NCBI RefSeq assembly: GCF_000376885.1
Contig: NZ_AQXR01000010.1
Span: forward strand, 248,001 to 312,000
Length of the DNA: 64,000 nucleotides
Direction: 5' to 3'
DNA from: Alloscardovia criceti DSM 17774
GTDB lineage: Bacteria; Actinomycetota; Actinomycetes; Actinomycetales; Bifidobacteriaceae
Part shown: positions 52,415 to 61,186 of the stretch, piece after piece
Layout of the letters: each line of letters starts with the position of its first letter
Numbering within the stretch: position 1 is the stretch's first letter
Translations under genes and position numbers: made by a program
The notes under the pieces: model-generated
What the model was told of the DNA's origin: nothing
What the model saw: only the letters and a program-made list of their open reading frames with translations
The model's database searches: none

Positions 52415-53566
52415 ATGACTGAACTTTCTCCTCTTACTATGGACATGCTTCCTATGGACGGGCGCTTTGGCTCGGGACCAAGCAAAATCCGTCAAGCTCA
52501 ATTAGATTATCTGGCCGATGCCGGTTCACAACTCATGGGCACCTCTCATCGCCAAGCACCGGTCAAGAATTTAGTCGCATCCATTCAGGAGGGTATTCGT
52601 CGTCTTTACGACGTCCCACAGGACTATGAAATCGTGCTGGGCAACGGCGGCGCCAGCGCTTTTTGGGATATGGCCTGCGCATGTCTTATCGAGAAAAAAG
52701 CTGCGTTTGGTTCCTTCGGATCGTTTAGCGCTAAATTTGCTACGAGCGCTGCACTGGCTCCGTTCCTCGAAGAACCCGTGATCTTTGACGGCACATTCGG
52801 CACGTACCGGCTGCCAGAAGCTGCCAAGGGAGCGGATGTATACGCATGGGCACATAACGAAACCTCCACGGGTGTGCTTGCTCCCGTGCATCGTATCGCA
52901 GGCGCGGATGAAAATGCGTTGATGCTCGTCGATGGCACGTCTGCTGCTGCGGGCACGGTTATCGATGTCCGCGAAACGGATGTGTATTACTTTTCCCCTC
53001 AAAAAGGCTTTGGTGCGGATGGCGGCCTCTGGATAGCCATTGCTTCCCCTGCCGCGATTGCCCGCGCCGAGCGCCTTGAAGCTTTTGCTCAGGAGCATCC
53101 GGAAAGCGGTCGTTGGGTGCCACCATTCTTGTCTTTCACCAAGGCCGTGTCAAATTCACGCAAGCACCAAACCCTCAATACGCCGGCCATTGCCACCCTA
53201 ATTTTGATCAACAATCAAATCGAATGGCTGCTGCGCAAGGGCGGATTGCAGTGGGCTGCCCAGCATTGCGCACAGTCTGCTCAGGTGCTGTACGACTGGG
53301 CTGAGGCTAGCGATTATGCGAACCCTTTCGTTCACGATGCGGATGCACGCTCCACAGTCGTGGTCACCATTGATATTGAAGAAACCATTCCTGTACAAGA
53401 CATTTTGGATGCTTTGCGCGCTAATGGCATCGTGGATGTGGCCGGATACCGCGCTTTGGGCCGCAATCAGCTGCGCGTAGGCGTTTTCCCATCGGTGGAT
53501 ACGTCAGATGTGGTGGCCTTAACTCACTGTATTGATGCCGTGGGCGAGCAGCTGAAAAACGCGTAA
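52415..53566 (+). CDS. serC: Phosphoserine aminotransferase
   Basis: A 383-residue PLP enzyme of the actinobacterial SerC class, converting 3-phosphohydroxypyruvate to phosphoserine (and serving PLP synthesis in some bacteria). The substrate-binding start DGRFGSGPSKIR, the PLP lysine in FSPQKGFG, and GYRALGRNQLRVGVFP near the end are visible. ATG 52415 was chosen because MTELSPLTMDMLPMDGRF resembles the family start; a longer frame upstream is unlikely. Ends in a terminator. Confidence 0.94.
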   Translation: MTELSPLTMDMLPMDGRFGSGPSKIRQAQLDYLADAGSQLMGTSHRQAPVKNLVASIQEGIRRLYDVPQDYEIVLGNGGASAFWDMACACLIEKKAAFGSFGSFSAKFATSAALAPFLEEPVIFDGTFGTYRLPEAAKGADVYAWAHNETSTGVLAPVHRIAGADENALMLVDGTSAAAGTVIDVRETDVYYFSPQKGFGADGGLWIAIASPAAIARAERLEAFAQEHPESGRWVPPFLSFTKAVSNSRKHQTLNTPAIATLILINNQIEWLLRKGGLQWAAQHCAQSAQVLYDWAEASDYANPFVHDADARSTVVVTIDIEETIPVQDILDALRANGIVDVAGYRALGRNQLRVGVFPSVDTSDVVALTHCIDAVGEQLKNA

Positions 53567-53595
53567 GCGCGCGCAATTCACGTGCAGTTCTCTCT

Positions 53596-53631
53596 GGGTT
53601 CCTCGAAAAATAACTGAGGAACCCTTTTTTT
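53596..53631 (+). terminator. Intrinsic terminator of serC
   Basis: Perfect stem GGGTTCCTC (53596-53604) with GAGGAACCC (53616-53624) and seven T. Confidence 0.92.
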
Positions 53632-53725
53632 ACAGGAGTTTGGTGAACTTTTCATGGGCATACCAGAACAACACGTTGCAGCCGAAAATCCCCTGCACGT
53701 CTGCGTAAGGAATTAATCTAAAGAT

Positions 53726-53992
53726 ATGAAAATTGCCCCGATTTTCGACCCTGAGAAGCGCAGAGAAGCTCCCCAAGCCGAACAAGTAGATCTCCATGTG
53801 GTTTTTGCCATCGGAACTGGTTTATGGTTCCTCGCTGCAGCCGTGTGTGGCATCTTGTATTTGCTGGGCGATGCCGCATTTCAACAGCGTTTTATTTTCT
53901 GCATCTGGGGCATGGTTATCGGCATTTTAGGCCTTATTTGGGAACTGAATAATCGTCATATTTACCGTTTGCTCGCCCTGATGCAGCAGTAA
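53726..53992 (+). CDS. Small DUF2530-like membrane protein
   Basis: An 88-residue protein with two membrane segments (VVFAIGTGLWFLAAAVCGILYL and FIFCIWGMVIGILGLIW). Size, the VDLHVVFAIGTGLWF start and the position next to serC fit DUF2530 of actinobacteria; function unknown. The ribosome site is poor (AAGGA about 14 bases upstream). The assignment is by pattern and context only. Confidence 0.7.
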   Translation: MKIAPIFDPEKRREAPQAEQVDLHVVFAIGTGLWFLAAAVCGILYLLGDAAFQQRFIFCIWGMVIGILGLIWELNNRHIYRLLALMQQ

Positions 53993-54097
53993 ATATGCAA
54001 CAGTAAATTCAATAATTATTTTCGAATTTTATACGCATTGTGCGCATCCGCGAGTGTGTGGATGCGCACAATTTTGTTTCTTTGCTTATTTCTCTGC

Positions 54098-55396
54098 TTA
54101 CTGCTGCGGCGCAAGCGGGATGAAAAGAGTAAAGGTGCTTCCCTGTCCCGGTGCGCTCCACACGGTGACGTTGCCATGATGTGTGAGCGCCACATGTTTG
54201 ACAATGGATAAGCCCAGTCCCACGTTTTCATCGCTGTTATCCGGTTGATTTGTGCCGCGATAGAAGCGTTCGAAAATATGAGACTGTTCCTCCGGCTCAA
54301 TACCTACGCCCGTATCGATGACGCGAATGACACCGTATTTATGGTCACGTGATGTATCCACGACCACGGAAACCACGCCGTTATCTTTGGAATAATAAAT
54401 GGCATTGGCTACCAACTTCTCCACGGCCGCACGAATCTGCGCTGCATTGGCATTGACCATAACACCTTCAGCAAAGCGCGTATGCAGACGGATGGGACGC
54501 CGTGGCGAGATGTTATCCGTAACATCTTTAACTAATGCACCCAAATCCATCCGATTTTCTTCGGTCGGAGAGATTTTTTCCTGGGCTTGAATCAGCAAAA
54601 TCAGATCCGAGACGAGTTTATTTAAGCTGCGTGCTTGAGAAGAGATAGCCTTCGCGTCCGTCAACCCCGCGTCGACCGTGCTTTGCTTTTGCCAGCGCAG
54701 CCCGATTTCATCCAATTGAGTGGTGGCTTTCATCAATCGATCCGCCACATTCTTGACAAAATCATCGCGTGTCTGCGCGAAACGTTTGGCCTCGCTATTA
54801 TCCGTAATAATGACCAAAATATAATGCGTATTGAGAATATTGATGCGCACATTCAGCCAATGCGGACGTGCTACAGGCACCGAAGATTTCACGCCCGTGG
54901 GTGCTCCGTTGTCATCTTCATCGATGTCGGAAGCAGTGTACGTCACAATGTCAAAGTTTTGACGACCAGAACCTTCACGCACCTCGCGGATAGCTTTGAG
55001 AATGTCCTCATTGACAATTTCATCGTTTTTTACAATGCCCCAACGATAGGTGGATGCCGAGGCTCGCTCTACTTCATCATCGCTGTCTACCACGATAGTG
55101 GCGGCGTCTATACTCGACAATACGCGCAAGGTGGTGGTGTCGAGTTCCTCGTCTTCGTCATCGTCGTCATCGCTACTGGAGTCGTCTTCACCGCGCGAAA
55201 TACGTCTCAAGAGACGTCGTCGCCGAGTGTAGCGTTGCCGCCATTGGAAGCTTTTAAATTTACGCACCACATCCTTGTTGTCCCCAAAGAGTGGTGCTAT
55301 CCAGCGCCACACCCAGGACAGCACCCACCCCAAAAAGATGATAATCATGACGAATATCATGATGAGCGACAAAATAGATGTGACATTTAACTCCAT
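54098..55396 (-). CDS. SenX3/PhoR-like sensor kinase lacking the phospho-acceptor His
   Basis: A 432-residue membrane sensor. One membrane segment (residues about 4-32) is followed by a basic stretch, an acidic run (SSSDDDDDEDEE near 80), a PAS-like region and the dimerisation helix. Where PhoR/SenX3 have SHELKTP, this reads ADRLMKA after FVKNV, so the His is Asp (codon 54740-54742). The ATPase domain is complete: N-box VANAIYYSKDNG, DTGVGIEPE, and GLGLSIVKHVAL. It is divergent from phoU and has no response regulator beside it. ATG at 55396 lacks a good ribosome site. May be a non-catalytic or partner-dependent kinase. Confidence 0.82.
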   Translation of the reverse strand: MELNVTSILSLIMIFVMIIIFLGWVLSWVWRWIAPLFGDNKDVVRKFKSFQWRQRYTRRRRLLRRISRGEDDSSSDDDDDEDEELDTTTLRVLSSIDAATIVVDSDDEVERASASTYRWGIVKNDEIVNEDILKAIREVREGSGRQNFDIVTYTASDIDEDDNGAPTGVKSSVPVARPHWLNVRINILNTHYILVIITDNSEAKRFAQTRDDFVKNVADRLMKATTQLDEIGLRWQKQSTVDAGLTDAKAISSQARSLNKLVSDLILLIQAQEKISPTEENRMDLGALVKDVTDNISPRRPIRLHTRFAEGVMVNANAAQIRAAVEKLVANAIYYSKDNGVVSVVVDTSRDHKYGVIRVIDTGVGIEPEEQSHIFERFYRGTNQPDNSDENVGLGLSIVKHVALTHHGNVTVWSAPGQGSTFTLFIPLAPQQ

Positions 55397-55485
55397 ATTT
55401 CTATTTTTGCACACTTCTGTAATACAAAAGACACGGGCATACATTAAAATTGGAATTGGTATCCATAAAGAAGTAGGGAGATTCC

Positions 55486-56172
55486 ATGCGCGCAATTTTC
55501 AACGAGGAACTTCAACAAGTCGCTGAAGATTTAACTACTATGTCAAAAGCTGTGAACACCGCAGTGAAAAACGCAGGCGTAGCCCTTTTTGACGGCGACA
55601 TTGAAAAAGCTCAGGAAGTCATTGATGGCGATAAAAAAATCGACTCCTTAGAGCTTTCTATTTACAATCAATGCGTTATTTTGCTCGCTAAGCAAAGCCC
55701 AGTTGCTACAGATCTTCGCGTTGTGGTATCCACCATGAGCATCGCCTCCTTGATGGAACGCATTGGAGATTTAATCCGTCATCTTGCAGAAACTGCGCGA
55801 GCCACGTATCCGGACTCGCCACTTGCTCCACAGGTGAAGGATTTATTTGTACAAATGCAGTCCTTTGCAGAAAAGACCATTCAGACATTGGTAGACCTGC
55901 TCGAAAGTCATGATGAAGTTACCGCAGAAAAGTTGATTATCAGCGATGACGAAATGGATGAGCTGTTTGAAAAGGTGGATGAGATTGCGCGTTCCGATGC
56001 ATGGAATGCAACCATTACTCAGACCATCGATTCCGTGTCTCTGAGCCGCTACTATGAGCGCATCGGCGATCATTCCGTATCCGTTGCTCGACGCTTGGTG
56101 TATATGGTTTCGGGCTTTGACCCGACAAAGGATCCTACGAAGTTTAGAGATATCGACAAGGACGGCGACTGA
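55486..56172 (+). CDS. phoU: Phosphate-specific transport/signalling protein PhoU
   Basis: A 228-residue cytosolic helical-bundle protein of two PhoU repeats. Family metal-binding acidic patterns occur in VISDDEMDEL and the repeat ends SRYYERIGDHSVSVARR and MERIGDLIRHLAE. It regulates Pst transport and the PhoR-type kinase. The ATG at 55486 has GGGAG upstream. It stands opposite a SenX3-like kinase, the usual partner, but the kinase is missing its acceptor His. No pst genes are in the window. Confidence 0.93.
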   Translation: MRAIFNEELQQVAEDLTTMSKAVNTAVKNAGVALFDGDIEKAQEVIDGDKKIDSLELSIYNQCVILLAKQSPVATDLRVVVSTMSIASLMERIGDLIRHLAETARATYPDSPLAPQVKDLFVQMQSFAEKTIQTLVDLLESHDEVTAEKLIISDDEMDELFEKVDEIARSDAWNATITQTIDSVSLSRYYERIGDHSVSVARRLVYMVSGFDPTKDPTKFRDIDKDGD

Positions 56173-56202
56173 TACCTCAGCCGTCATGAAGACTCCAGCG
56201 AG

Positions 56203-56240
56203 GGTGGGCGTTATCCGCAAGGATTTCGCCCGCCTTTTTT
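56203..56240 (+). terminator. Intrinsic terminator of phoU
   Basis: GGTGGGCG pairs with CGCCCGCC (one G-U) with inner ATCC/GGAT, followed by six T. Confidence 0.85.
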
Positions 56241-56542
56241 ATGCGCTTTTACGCAGTAACACACAACACTGTGCTCTCCACAGCACCGCTCGGAAAGGAG
56301 GTTCGCACCTTTCACGCACGTCCATCCTCTCAGTTGCGTGTCCTACTCATTCTTCCAGCAATTCGATAAGTGACAGTAAACCGCGGTATTCAGCCGAACG
56401 TTAAAACAGGAAAGTTCACATATGAAATCTGCTAACAATGAATTAAGACGCATATCTTTTCAAAAAATAACGCCTCAATTTACGGCAATTAGGGCCTTCG
56501 AGCTCTGCGCATTGCACGCTTTAACGGTGAAGGATAAATATC

Positions 56543-57190
56543 ATGAAAGTATTAGTAGTAGGAGCAACAGGACGTGTTGCACGATTCCTCATCCAAAGTC
56601 TCTTGGAAAAAGGTCATAGCGTTACGGCCGCAGCACGTAATCCAGAGAAAATCAAGCCTTTCGAGGATACGAGCCGACTGTCCACCGTTCAGCTGGATTT
56701 GCATGACTCTGTGGAGGACTTGGCTCAGACGCTGAAAGGCTATGAGGCCGTGTATTTTGTGGCTGGTTCACGTGGCAAGGATTTGCTGCAAACCGATGCC
56801 TTTGGAGCTGTCAAGCTTATGCAGGCCAGTGAAAACATGGGAATTAAACGTTTTCTTCTGCTCAGTTCCATGTTTGCCACAAATCCGGAGAAATGGTCTG
56901 ATCCGGCTCTGCAAGGGATTATGAACTACAATATTGCCAAGTTTTTCGCAGATGAGTGGCTGATACATAACACTCAGCTGGATTATACGATTGTGCAGCC
57001 GGGCAGCTTGGTAGAAGCTGAGCAGGGTACTGGAAAGATTGAGATAGATCCTGCCGTTTCCCAGCCTAATAGCATTCCCAATGTGGCAGAGGTGCTTGCA
57101 CAAGCTTTGGAGGAGCCACGGACCATCGGCACAATCATTCGTATGAGCGATGGTCAAACGCCTATCTCTCAGGCATTAGCAGCCCTGTAA
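56543..57190 (+). CDS. NAD(P)-binding SDR-type protein (NmrA/YwnB-like)
   Basis: A 215-residue Rossmann protein: VVGATGRVARFLIQSLLEKGH at the N-terminus, then ARNPEKIK, and a central Asn-Tyr-x-x-x-Lys-like segment (NYNIAKFFADEWL). This matches short atypical SDRs (NAD(P)H-binding, flavin-reductase-like) of unknown substrate. The ATG at 56543 has AAGGA upstream. The 370 bases before it hold no other supported gene apart from a small overlapping frame. Confidence 0.85.
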   Translation: MKVLVVGATGRVARFLIQSLLEKGHSVTAAARNPEKIKPFEDTSRLSTVQLDLHDSVEDLAQTLKGYEAVYFVAGSRGKDLLQTDAFGAVKLMQASENMGIKRFLLLSSMFATNPEKWSDPALQGIMNYNIAKFFADEWLIHNTQLDYTIVQPGSLVEAEQGTGKIEIDPAVSQPNSIPNVAEVLAQALEEPRTIGTIIRMSDGQTPISQALAAL

Positions 57191-57208
57191 AAGCGGGCTT
57201 TACACAAG

Positions 57209-57243
57209 CAAGGGGCACACGCATATTCAGCATGTGCCCCTTG
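57209..57243. terminator. Inverted repeat between convergent SDR and helicase genes
   Basis: Perfect 11-bp stem CAAGGGGCACA (57209-57219) with TGTGCCCCTTG (57233-57243). No T tract, so its strength as terminator is uncertain; its site between two converging genes suggests a bidirectional 3' end. Confidence 0.6.
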
Positions 57244-57281
57244 TGATATCTACGGGACTGTCTTAGACCTCTGACACGGCA

Positions 57282-59042
57282 TTACTTCTTCTTAAAAGCC
57301 AGCTCTAAGCCCAGTTTCTTGCCCTTGAACTTCGCCTTCTTTGCAGACTTCAAGACTAAGGAAGACAGCTCCTGTGGCAGTTCCACAAAGCTGTTGTTAT
57401 CCTTCAGTTCGATTGCTCCAATTGCGCGGCCAGGAATGTGTGCTTCACTCGAAATAATGCGCACCACATCATTTGGACGGATGCCATGCTTCTTGCCGAG
57501 ACTCATCTTGAAGCGCACCATGCCCACTTCAACTTCTTCACGATGCAGATTGTGTTTGCGCCCCTTGCGACGCTCACCTTCAAAGTCCTCTCGACGACCT
57601 CGGCGCATACGGTCCGAACCAAAGTCGTCATAATCACGCTTGCCATGTTTTTTCTTACCGCGACCACGACCTGACTCGTCCTCCCACGGTATAGGTTCTA
57701 CGGGTCCAGCCAGTGTATCTACCTGTGCGTCCCCGCCATTGACCAGGACGTCGCCGGATTGGCTCAGGCTCTGCTTCAAGAAGGCAGCAGCAATGTCCAA
57801 AGCCGTGTAATCCGAGGTATTCACCTGCCTGTCAATGATATCGACCATATCGCGCAAGCCACCTGCATCGATGAGCTGAGTTATATCATCCATAATTTTC
57901 TCAGTTTTCATCTCATGCACATCGGCAAGGCTTGGAATAGGCTGCGCAACGATTTTAGTCTTGCAATACTTTTGGATATCACGGATGCGATATACCTGTT
58001 TACCCCTCACGAAGCTAAAGGCGCGGCCGGCACGACCCGCACGGCCCGTACGTCCAATACGGTGCACGTAATACTCCACTTCACGCGGAATATCGTAGTT
58101 AAACACGGCTTCGACATCATCTACGTCAATGCCGCGCGCTGCCACATCTGTGGCCACTAAAATCTCCGTCGAGCCGGCGCGGAATTTCTTCATCACCTTG
58201 TCACGGCTGGCCTGCTTCATATCGCCATGCAAACCTTCTGCCGCATATCCGCGGGCCTGCAATTCGTCCACGACCTCATCCACCATCGCCTTCGTATTGC
58301 AGAAAACCAGTGACAGCTTGGGGGAATAATAATCAATGAGGCGTGTAAGCACGTCCGTTTTATCCTTGCGGCGCACATCATAATAATACTGATCAATATT
58401 TGGCACGGTGAGCTCAGTTTGAGCCACTTGCACGAGTTGCGCATCCTTTTGGTACTTGGATGTGATGTCCATAATCGGCTTCGCCATGGTCGCCGAGAAG
58501 AGAATGACTTGACGATTTTCGGATGGCAGTTGGTCGAGAATCGCTTCGATATCTTCTCTAAAGCCCATATTGAGCATTTCATCGGCCTCATCAAGCACGA
58601 TGGTGTGTATATCCTCAGTATGCAAGGTGTGGCGACGCAAGTGGTCCATCACACGACCCGGCGTACCGATGACAATCTGTGTGCCTTCCTTTAAGCCGCG
58701 AATCTGACGCGAAATATCCGCGCCACCATAAATGGGCAGAATTTTCACGCCCTGCATGTATTTGGATAATCTATGCAACTCCTCCGCGGACTGGATGGCC
58801 AGTTCTCGCGTAGGAGACAGAATCAGCACCTGCGTGCTGTGATTTTCCGAATCAATTTTTTCCAGTACCGGGATGCCGAAGGAGGCGGTTTTTCCTGTAC
58901 CGGTTTGGGCCTGACCAATCATATCTGCACCGCTCATGACAACCGGAATAGCAGCTGCTTGGATAGGTGAAGCCTCTTCAAAGCCCATGTCATTAATGGC
59001 CTGCAGAATAGGTGAGCTGAGATGCAACTCTTCGAATTTCAT
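57282..59042 (-). CDS. DEAD-box ATP-dependent RNA helicase (DeaD/CsdA type)
   Basis: A 586-residue helicase. Motifs: Q-motif region EASPIQAAAIP, motif I AQTGTGKT, Ia PTRELA, II VLDEADEM, III SATM, VI HRIGRTGRAGR. The C-terminal part has a basic linker (RGRGKKKHGKRD) and a DbpA-type RNA-binding domain (VRFKMSLGKKHGIRPNDVV). Such enzymes aid ribosome assembly and RNA decay, especially in the cold. The ATG at 59042 was chosen since the family starts at MKFEEL; GGAGAG lies ten bases upstream. Confidence 0.93.
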   Translation of the reverse strand: MKFEELHLSSPILQAINDMGFEEASPIQAAAIPVVMSGADMIGQAQTGTGKTASFGIPVLEKIDSENHSTQVLILSPTRELAIQSAEELHRLSKYMQGVKILPIYGGADISRQIRGLKEGTQIVIGTPGRVMDHLRRHTLHTEDIHTIVLDEADEMLNMGFREDIEAILDQLPSENRQVILFSATMAKPIMDITSKYQKDAQLVQVAQTELTVPNIDQYYYDVRRKDKTDVLTRLIDYYSPKLSLVFCNTKAMVDEVVDELQARGYAAEGLHGDMKQASRDKVMKKFRAGSTEILVATDVAARGIDVDDVEAVFNYDIPREVEYYVHRIGRTGRAGRAGRAFSFVRGKQVYRIRDIQKYCKTKIVAQPIPSLADVHEMKTEKIMDDITQLIDAGGLRDMVDIIDRQVNTSDYTALDIAAAFLKQSLSQSGDVLVNGGDAQVDTLAGPVEPIPWEDESGRGRGKKKHGKRDYDDFGSDRMRRGRREDFEGERRKGRKHNLHREEVEVGMVRFKMSLGKKHGIRPNDVVRIISSEAHIPGRAIGAIELKDNNSFVELPQELSSLVLKSAKKAKFKGKKLGLELAFKKK

Positions 59043-59310
59043 ATACGTCGTACTCTCCGTGCGCCGCCTTACGGGCATGCGCGCACATTCGTGCTGATAA
59101 CCAGCGTGTGGATAATCATTGCTTTTTTTCCGCATACACTCCTGCTTTTCACACGTGTTAAGAGTTACGGAAAACAAATAAGGAACGCCTTCTAGTAGCG
59201 TTCCCTCATCTAAAAAAATATTGAATTACTACGAGCATTCTTTAGCTTTATAAGTGTACCAGCATGCCTGTGCAAATATGCACGCTGCGACGAAGATATG
59301 ATGAAAGCAT

Positions 59311-59339
59311 AAAAAAGTCCTCCCCCGAAGGGAGGACTG
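59311..59339 (-). terminator. Intrinsic terminator of gpmA
   Basis: On the minus strand AGTCCTCCC TTCG GGGGAGGACT then TTTTTT (A run at 59311-59316). Confidence 0.92.
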
Positions 59340-59359
59340 AAAAGCTGAGTAATGTGTAA

Positions 59360-60097
59360 TTACTTACCCTGGTTTGCCACTGCTGCTGCACCAGCTGCTG
59401 CTGCCTCTGGATCGAGGTACTCGCCGCGAGGCTTGATTGGCTTGAAGTCTTCATCCAATTCGTACACCAGAGGAATTGCTGTAGGAATGTTGACCTTCGC
59501 AATTTCTTCTTCAGACAAGTTGTCCAGCATCTTTACGATAGCACGCAAAGAGTTGCCGTGTGCTGCGATCAAAACCGTCTTACCAGCCTTGAGCTGTGGC
59601 TTAATGGTGTCCTCCCAGTAAGGGGTAACACGAGCTACAACATTAGACAGAGCTTCGGTTTCTGGAACCTCAGCACCTGCGTAACGAGGATCGTTATTCT
59701 GAGAATACTCATCATTTGGATCGATTTCTGGTGGTGGTGTGCCATAAGAACGACGCCAAATCATGAACTTCTCATCACCGTATTCTTCGCGAATTTCGGT
59801 CTTGTTCTTGCCCTGAAGAGCACCGTAATGACGTTCGTTCAAACGCCAGTTACGCTCCACTGGGATCCACAGACGATCCGCTGCATCCAATGCGATGTTT
59901 GCAGTGTTGATAGCACGACGCAGCAAGGAAGTGAAAACGATGTCTGGCAAAACATTCTTTTCCTTCAGAAGCTCGCCACCTCGCTTTGCTTCTTCTACGC
60001 CCTGCTCGGTCAGAGGTACATCGACCCAACCGGTGAACTGGTTTGTTTTATTCCATGCGCTCTGTCCATGACGGAGCAATACTAACTTATAAGTCAT
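59360..60097 (-). CDS. gpmA: 2,3-bisphosphoglycerate-dependent phosphoglycerate mutase
   Basis: A 245-residue glycolytic enzyme interconverting 3- and 2-phosphoglycerate; part of the lower bifid shunt. The phosphohistidine motif is [21 protein letters not shown] and AAHGNSLRA complete the active site. A C-terminal Ala-rich tail follows. There is no ribosome site; TAAAAT (60110-60105) overlaps the menA stop and lies about eight bases from the ATG, so the mRNA may be leaderless. A GTG two codons earlier (60103) is also possible. Confidence 0.96.
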   Translation of the reverse strand: MTYKLVLLRHGQSAWNKTNQFTGWVDVPLTEQGVEEAKRGGELLKEKNVLPDIVFTSLLRRAINTANIALDAADRLWIPVERNWRLNERHYGALQGKNKTEIREEYGDEKFMIWRRSYGTPPPEIDPNDEYSQNNDPRYAGAEVPETEALSNVVARVTPYWEDTIKPQLKAGKTVLIAAHGNSLRAIVKMLDNLSEEEIAKVNIPTAIPLVYELDEDFKPIKPRGEYLDPEAAAAGAAAVANQGK

Positions 60098-60107
60098 ACA
60101 CACTATT

Positions 60108-61067
60108 TTAAAGCGCGTTCACGACTATCAGCACCACACAATGCTGTGCCAGAACCAAAATCATGAGCACAATTGCGCACATAAAAGCCCAACGGTATTT
60201 TTTTGGTTGTGCTGTGGCACCACGAATGCTCCAAGTTCCCGTAATCCCGGCCAGCATTTCGCAGAATATGACCACGGCAGAAAGTGCGAGATATTTCGCA
60301 CTGAGAGACGTCTCTACTGCCAATACAGTGCCCACTACCTGAGACACACCAACCATCAGGATAACTCCTACGGCCGCTCGAAAGAGGCTGCGAGCGCGGC
60401 TGCTACCCCATCGCACCACCATAGTGCGTTTGCTGGCTTTGCGGTCGCTATCTTCATCGCGCATGTTATTGATGAGCAAGACCACCGCACTAGCCAATCC
60501 GCACTGTACAGATGCCATAATGCCCCAGGGGCCCACAAAATCGATGAGCAACGCTTCGACCGCGCACACCACCACAGGGCCGAAGAAAACAAAAGCCAGC
60601 ACTTCACCCCAGCCGTGCGAGCTTGCACATGCCGAGTACGCCCAAGCCGCCAGCACACACAGCACGCCTACGCCTAAGAGCCAATATTTCCGAGATATCA
60701 GCACGGCATCTAAGCCCGCACACACGCCTATAACCGCCGAAACCACCGCCGCTGCGCGCGCTAGAGCAATGCCGCGCGCGGTTTGATTCAATCGTTTCGG
60801 CGCTTCGGGAAGTCTCACGCGATCAATACCGCGTACGCCATCGAGATAATCATTGATGAAATTAGCACTTATTTGTAGGCTTAAAGCCACCACACAGCTG
60901 AGCACGACTAATGCATAATCGTAAGCTCTGCCCACGTGCCGAGGAGCTGCAGGCTGCGCCACATACCTATCCATGCTGGCGCAGATAGCGGCCACCAACA
61001 CCGGACATACAGAAAGAGCCCATGTGAGCGGCCGAGATCCTTGGAGAATCTGTTTCACACCCTTCAC
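60108..61067 (-). CDS. menA: 1,4-dihydroxy-2-naphthoate prenyltransferase (MenA/UbiA family)
   Basis: A 319-residue membrane prenyltransferase with about eight membrane segments. The two Asp-rich motifs of the family are visible: [11 protein letters not shown] and [10 protein letters not shown]. This pattern fits MenA, which attaches a polyprenyl chain in menaquinone synthesis, yet no other men genes are in the window and most bifidobacteria lack menaquinone. Another UbiA role is possible. The end is 10 bases from gpmA. Confidence 0.78.
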   Translation of the reverse strand: MKGVKQILQGSRPLTWALSVCPVLVAAICASMDRYVAQPAAPRHVGRAYDYALVVLSCVVALSLQISANFINDYLDGVRGIDRVRLPEAPKRLNQTARGIALARAAAVVSAVIGVCAGLDAVLISRKYWLLGVGVLCVLAAWAYSACASSHGWGEVLAFVFFGPVVVCAVEALLIDFVGPWGIMASVQCGLASAVVLLINNMRDEDSDRKASKRTMVVRWGSSRARSLFRAAVGVILMVGVSQVVGTVLAVETSLSAKYLALSAVVIFCEMLAGITGTWSIRGATAQPKKYRWAFMCAIVLMILVLAQHCVVLIVVNAL

Positions 61068-61186
61068 ATGAGCTCCTTTTTCACTTCTAGCTTTCGCGCA
61101 TCAATCCGAGTTTGTGCCCATAAGAGCGCCTTCAGGTTCGGAAAAGTACCTGCGCGTTTTGATTATCTCGCTATTGAATTATTGAG

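Noticed and set aside
56422-56619. 65-codon ORF with AGGAAAG upstream, overlapping the SDR gene start
   Set aside because: It runs out of frame into the SDR coding sequence and resembles nothing; the SDR gene has its own start. Could be a leader, but support is thin.
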